From positions 1-16,118 of the forward strand of contig CALFYV010000381.1 in the NCBI GenBank assembly GCA_937952395.1: a DNA stretch of 16,118 nucleotides, read 5' to 3'. The notes beneath the pieces are model-generated. The model did not search any database. It was given only the letters and a program-made list of their open reading frames with translations, and was not told where the DNA came from. A program made the position numbers and the translations under genes. Within the stretch, counting starts at the first letter, position 1. Each line of letters starts with the position of its first letter. Source of the DNA: an uncultured Bacteriovoracaceae bacterium (GTDB lineage: Bacteria; Bdellovibrionota; Bacteriovoracia; Bacteriovoracales; Bacteriovoracaceae). Positions 14,809 through 16,118 of this stretch are shown in pieces.

Positions 14809-15174
14809 ATTCGAGAAGTTAAAAACAATCTAACACAAACATTCAAAAAAAGAAAGCCCAAAGTTATTCGTTCCTGTGTAGTCCCTGTAAGGCTTACACC
14901 AGATGAAAAAGAAAAACTTCAAGAGATTGCAAGCAATTATCACTTAAGCCTAAGTGAACTTATCCGTCGCTTCACTCTTAGAAGGAAGTTACCAGCATCC
15001 ATTCCAGAGGTAAATATTAAGACCTATAAGGAATTAGCTGCTATCGGTAACAATCTTAATCAAATGGTGCGAGAGCTTTATTTAGGAATCTTTCGCGGAA
15101 TTGATGAAGGCTTTTTTTACGACTTAAAGAAACAAATTAAAAATGTTTCTTTAGAAGTCACGGGTACAACTTGA
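14752..15174 (+). CDS. mobC: MobC-like ribbon-helix-helix mobilization protein
   Basis: The core from about base 14860 contains VPVRLTPDEKEKLQEIA and LSLSELIRRFTL, a ribbon-helix-helix DNA-binding fold, followed by a helix with KELAAIGNNLNQMVREL, the typical MobC signature. MobC proteins bind oriT and help the relaxase open the strands. The start is uncertain: the longest frame with an accepted start begins at TTG 14752 (140 residues) but has no ribosome-binding site. A perfect GAGGAG at 14797-14802 points 6 bases on to an ATT codon at 14809, giving 121 residues. The stop codon TGA overlaps the relaxase TTG (TTGA, 15171-15174), so the two are translationally coupled. Confidence 0.82.
   Translation: MCFVGWSPALHCNPKEESPIREVKNNLTQTFKKRKPKVIRSCVVPVRLTPDEKEKLQEIASNYHLSLSELIRRFTLRRKLPASIPEVNIKTYKELAAIGNNLNQMVRELYLGIFRGIDEGFFYDLKKQIKNVSLEVTGTT
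14797..14811 (+). promoter_or_regulatory. Strong Shine-Dalgarno site pointing to an ATT start for mobC
   Basis: GAGGAG (14797-14802), TCGCCT spacer, then ATT (14809-14811) in the MobC frame. There is no ATG or GTG in frame nearby. AUU starts are rare but documented, for example infC of E. coli, where they allow feedback control. Confidence 0.38.
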
Positions 15175-16118
15175 TTGCTAATCAAGTAAAGGGCACGGGA
15201 TTTAGAGGAACATTAGATTATTTACTGGGAAAAGATGAAGCAGTCATTATCGGTGGTAACATGCTTGGAGAAAATCCCAAAGAATTAGCTAATGAATTTT
15301 CACTCTCTCGTACTCTAAGGCCTAAACTCAAGAGAGTTGTTTATCATGCAAGTCTTTCTTTGCCTCATGATGAGCACTTATCGACCTCAAAATGGAAAGA
15401 GGCCGCAGATAAGTATGTTCAAAAAATGGGTTTTAGTGGATCACAATATGTTGTCGTCAAACACAATGATACGAAACATGATCACATCCACATTTTGGCA
15501 TCACGGATAAGACTTGATGGAACAGTTGTCAGCGATTCACAAGACTATAAAAGAAGTGAAAAGGCAGTCAGAGGACTTGAAAAACATTTTGGTCTCACGC
15601 CTACTCTTTCTAGTCATGAAGTTGAACGTAAGGGTCTAACCAAAGGAGAATTACATAGGGAACAACAACCAAGTATCAAAATGCAATTGCAAACTATTAT
15701 TGATAGCGTGACCGAAGATCGACCTGATGCAGGTATCTTTGCAAAAAGGCTTTCTGAACATGGGGTTAAGGTTATCCCCAACCAATCTAAGACTGGACAT
15801 ATATCAGGAATCAGTTTTGAGATTAATGGTGAAAAAATGAAAGGAAGTGATCTTGGTCGAAGCTATTCATGGTCTAACTTAACAACAAGGAAACTGAAGT
15901 ATGAAAAAAGAGATATCCAAAACCGCACAAGCAGCATTCATCAACCAAATGGTAAGAACAAATCAAGAGGTCGCGATGGAGATGACCCTTCCACAGTTGG
16001 AAAAGGTCATTCAAGAATACTACACAGAGCAAGCGGAAAATATCGTCAAACAAATAAAACCTTTAATCGACAGCCTTACCAAGAATATATCGGCACAAAT
16101 CCTGGGAATCGATGCCTT
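15171..16118 (+). CDS. MOBP-type relaxase, N-terminal 316 residues (3' end outside window)
   Basis: Frame open from TTG 15171 to the window edge. The N-terminus, IANQVKGTGFRGTLDYLLGK, is the motif I region, with Tyr17 the likely strand-transfer tyrosine. Motif III is KHDHIHILASRI with His103, His105 and His107 as the metal-binding triad. The helices after residue 150 and the phrase SGISFEINGEKMKGSDLGRSYSW also fit MobA/VirD2-like relaxases, here in a form seen in mobilizable elements. The enzyme nicks oriT, stays attached to the 5' end and pilots the strand into a recipient through a transfer channel supplied by another element. TTG is preferred over the ATG at 15258, which would lose Tyr17. 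After about residue 243 the sequence is polar and low-complexity where a second gene overlaps. Confidence 0.9.
   Translation, partial: MIANQVKGTGFRGTLDYLLGKDEAVIIGGNMLGENPKELANEFSLSRTLRPKLKRVVYHASLSLPHDEHLSTSKWKEAADKYVQKMGFSGSQYVVVKHNDTKHDHIHILASRIRLDGTVVSDSQDYKRSEKAVRGLEKHFGLTPTLSSHEVERKGLTKGELHREQQPSIKMQLQTIIDSVTEDRPDAGIFAKRLSEHGVKVIPNQSKTGHISGISFEINGEKMKGSDLGRSYSWSNLTTRKLKYEKRDIQNRTSSIHQPNGKNKSRGRDGDDPSTVGKGHSRILHRASGKYRQTNKTFNRQPYQEYIGTNPGNRCL
15901..16118 (+). CDS. Overlapping open frame nested in the relaxase gene (MobB-like position), partial
   Basis: ATG 15901 opens a frame shifted by one base relative to the relaxase and stays open to the window edge (72 whole codons). It encodes a largely helical, charged sequence (MKKEISKTAQAAFINQM at the start, later LPQLEKVIQEYYTEQAENIV and KPLIDSLTKNI) that looks more protein-like than the polar relaxase tail in the same DNA. 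AAGGA precedes the ATG by 9 bases. In ColE1 and RSF1010, mobB (and mobD in ColE1) lie inside mobA in another frame, so an accessory mobilization protein is the likely reading. I do not recognise homology to those MobB proteins. Confidence 0.55.
   Translation, partial: MKKEISKTAQAAFINQMVRTNQEVAMEMTLPQLEKVIQEYYTEQAENIVKQIKPLIDSLTKNISAQILGIDA

Noticed and set aside
14744..14833. 29-codon plus-strand frame overlapping the mobC start
   Set aside because: It begins at an ATG without a Shine-Dalgarno site, and the peptide has no recognisable pattern. It could be a leader peptide coupling to mobC, but nothing in the sequence supports this beyond position.

Overview
The window is AT-rich Gram-negative DNA. 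It encodes Sec signal peptides, an outer-membrane beta-barrel candidate and strong Shine-Dalgarno sites on several genes. The style resembles the low-GC predatory and free-living Bdellovibrionota/Bacteriovoracia, but that placement is an impression from gene style and rests on no marker gene.

Left part (1-4527) looks like ordinary chromosome. It holds the C-terminal part of an RluA-type pseudouridine synthase on the plus strand, then a minus-strand group: a large exported LAS-like metallopeptidase candidate, a HAD (Cof/MPGP-like) phosphatase, a small beta-barrel protein, and an exported, very short protein-kinase-like protein. A complete tRNA-His(GTG) follows, with a good promoter and an intrinsic terminator.

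From about 4650 to the right end the content becomes accessory. A short stretch with two families of direct repeats and a tRNA T-arm-like remnant (4658-4734) lies exactly where the island genes begin and is a candidate attachment site. Next comes a minus-strand restriction-modification cassette: a cold-shock-domain gene, then a 1130-residue Type IIG-like methyltransferase/nuclease that overlaps it, then a 340-residue protein with a PD-(D/E)XK-like N-terminus and an EVE/PUA-like C-terminus. An intergenic region follows with a 19-bp tandem repeat, two hairpins and a convincing 29-codon gene for a lysine-headed hydrophobic peptide. Then comes a type IV (AbiE-like) toxin-antitoxin pair on the minus strand. 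Divergent from it lies a large SF1A helicase with an embedded nuclease-like domain and a long cysteine-rich zinc-ribbon tail.

The right end is a mobilization module: a MobC-like ribbon-helix-helix protein, a MOBP-type relaxase starting at TTG and running off the window, and a second open frame nested in the relaxase tail, as in the mobA/mobB arrangement of mobilizable plasmids. Together 4650-16118 reads as one end of an integrative mobilizable element or integrated plasmid carrying defence genes (restriction-modification, type IV TA, helicase-nuclease). No integrase is visible; it would have to lie beyond the right edge.
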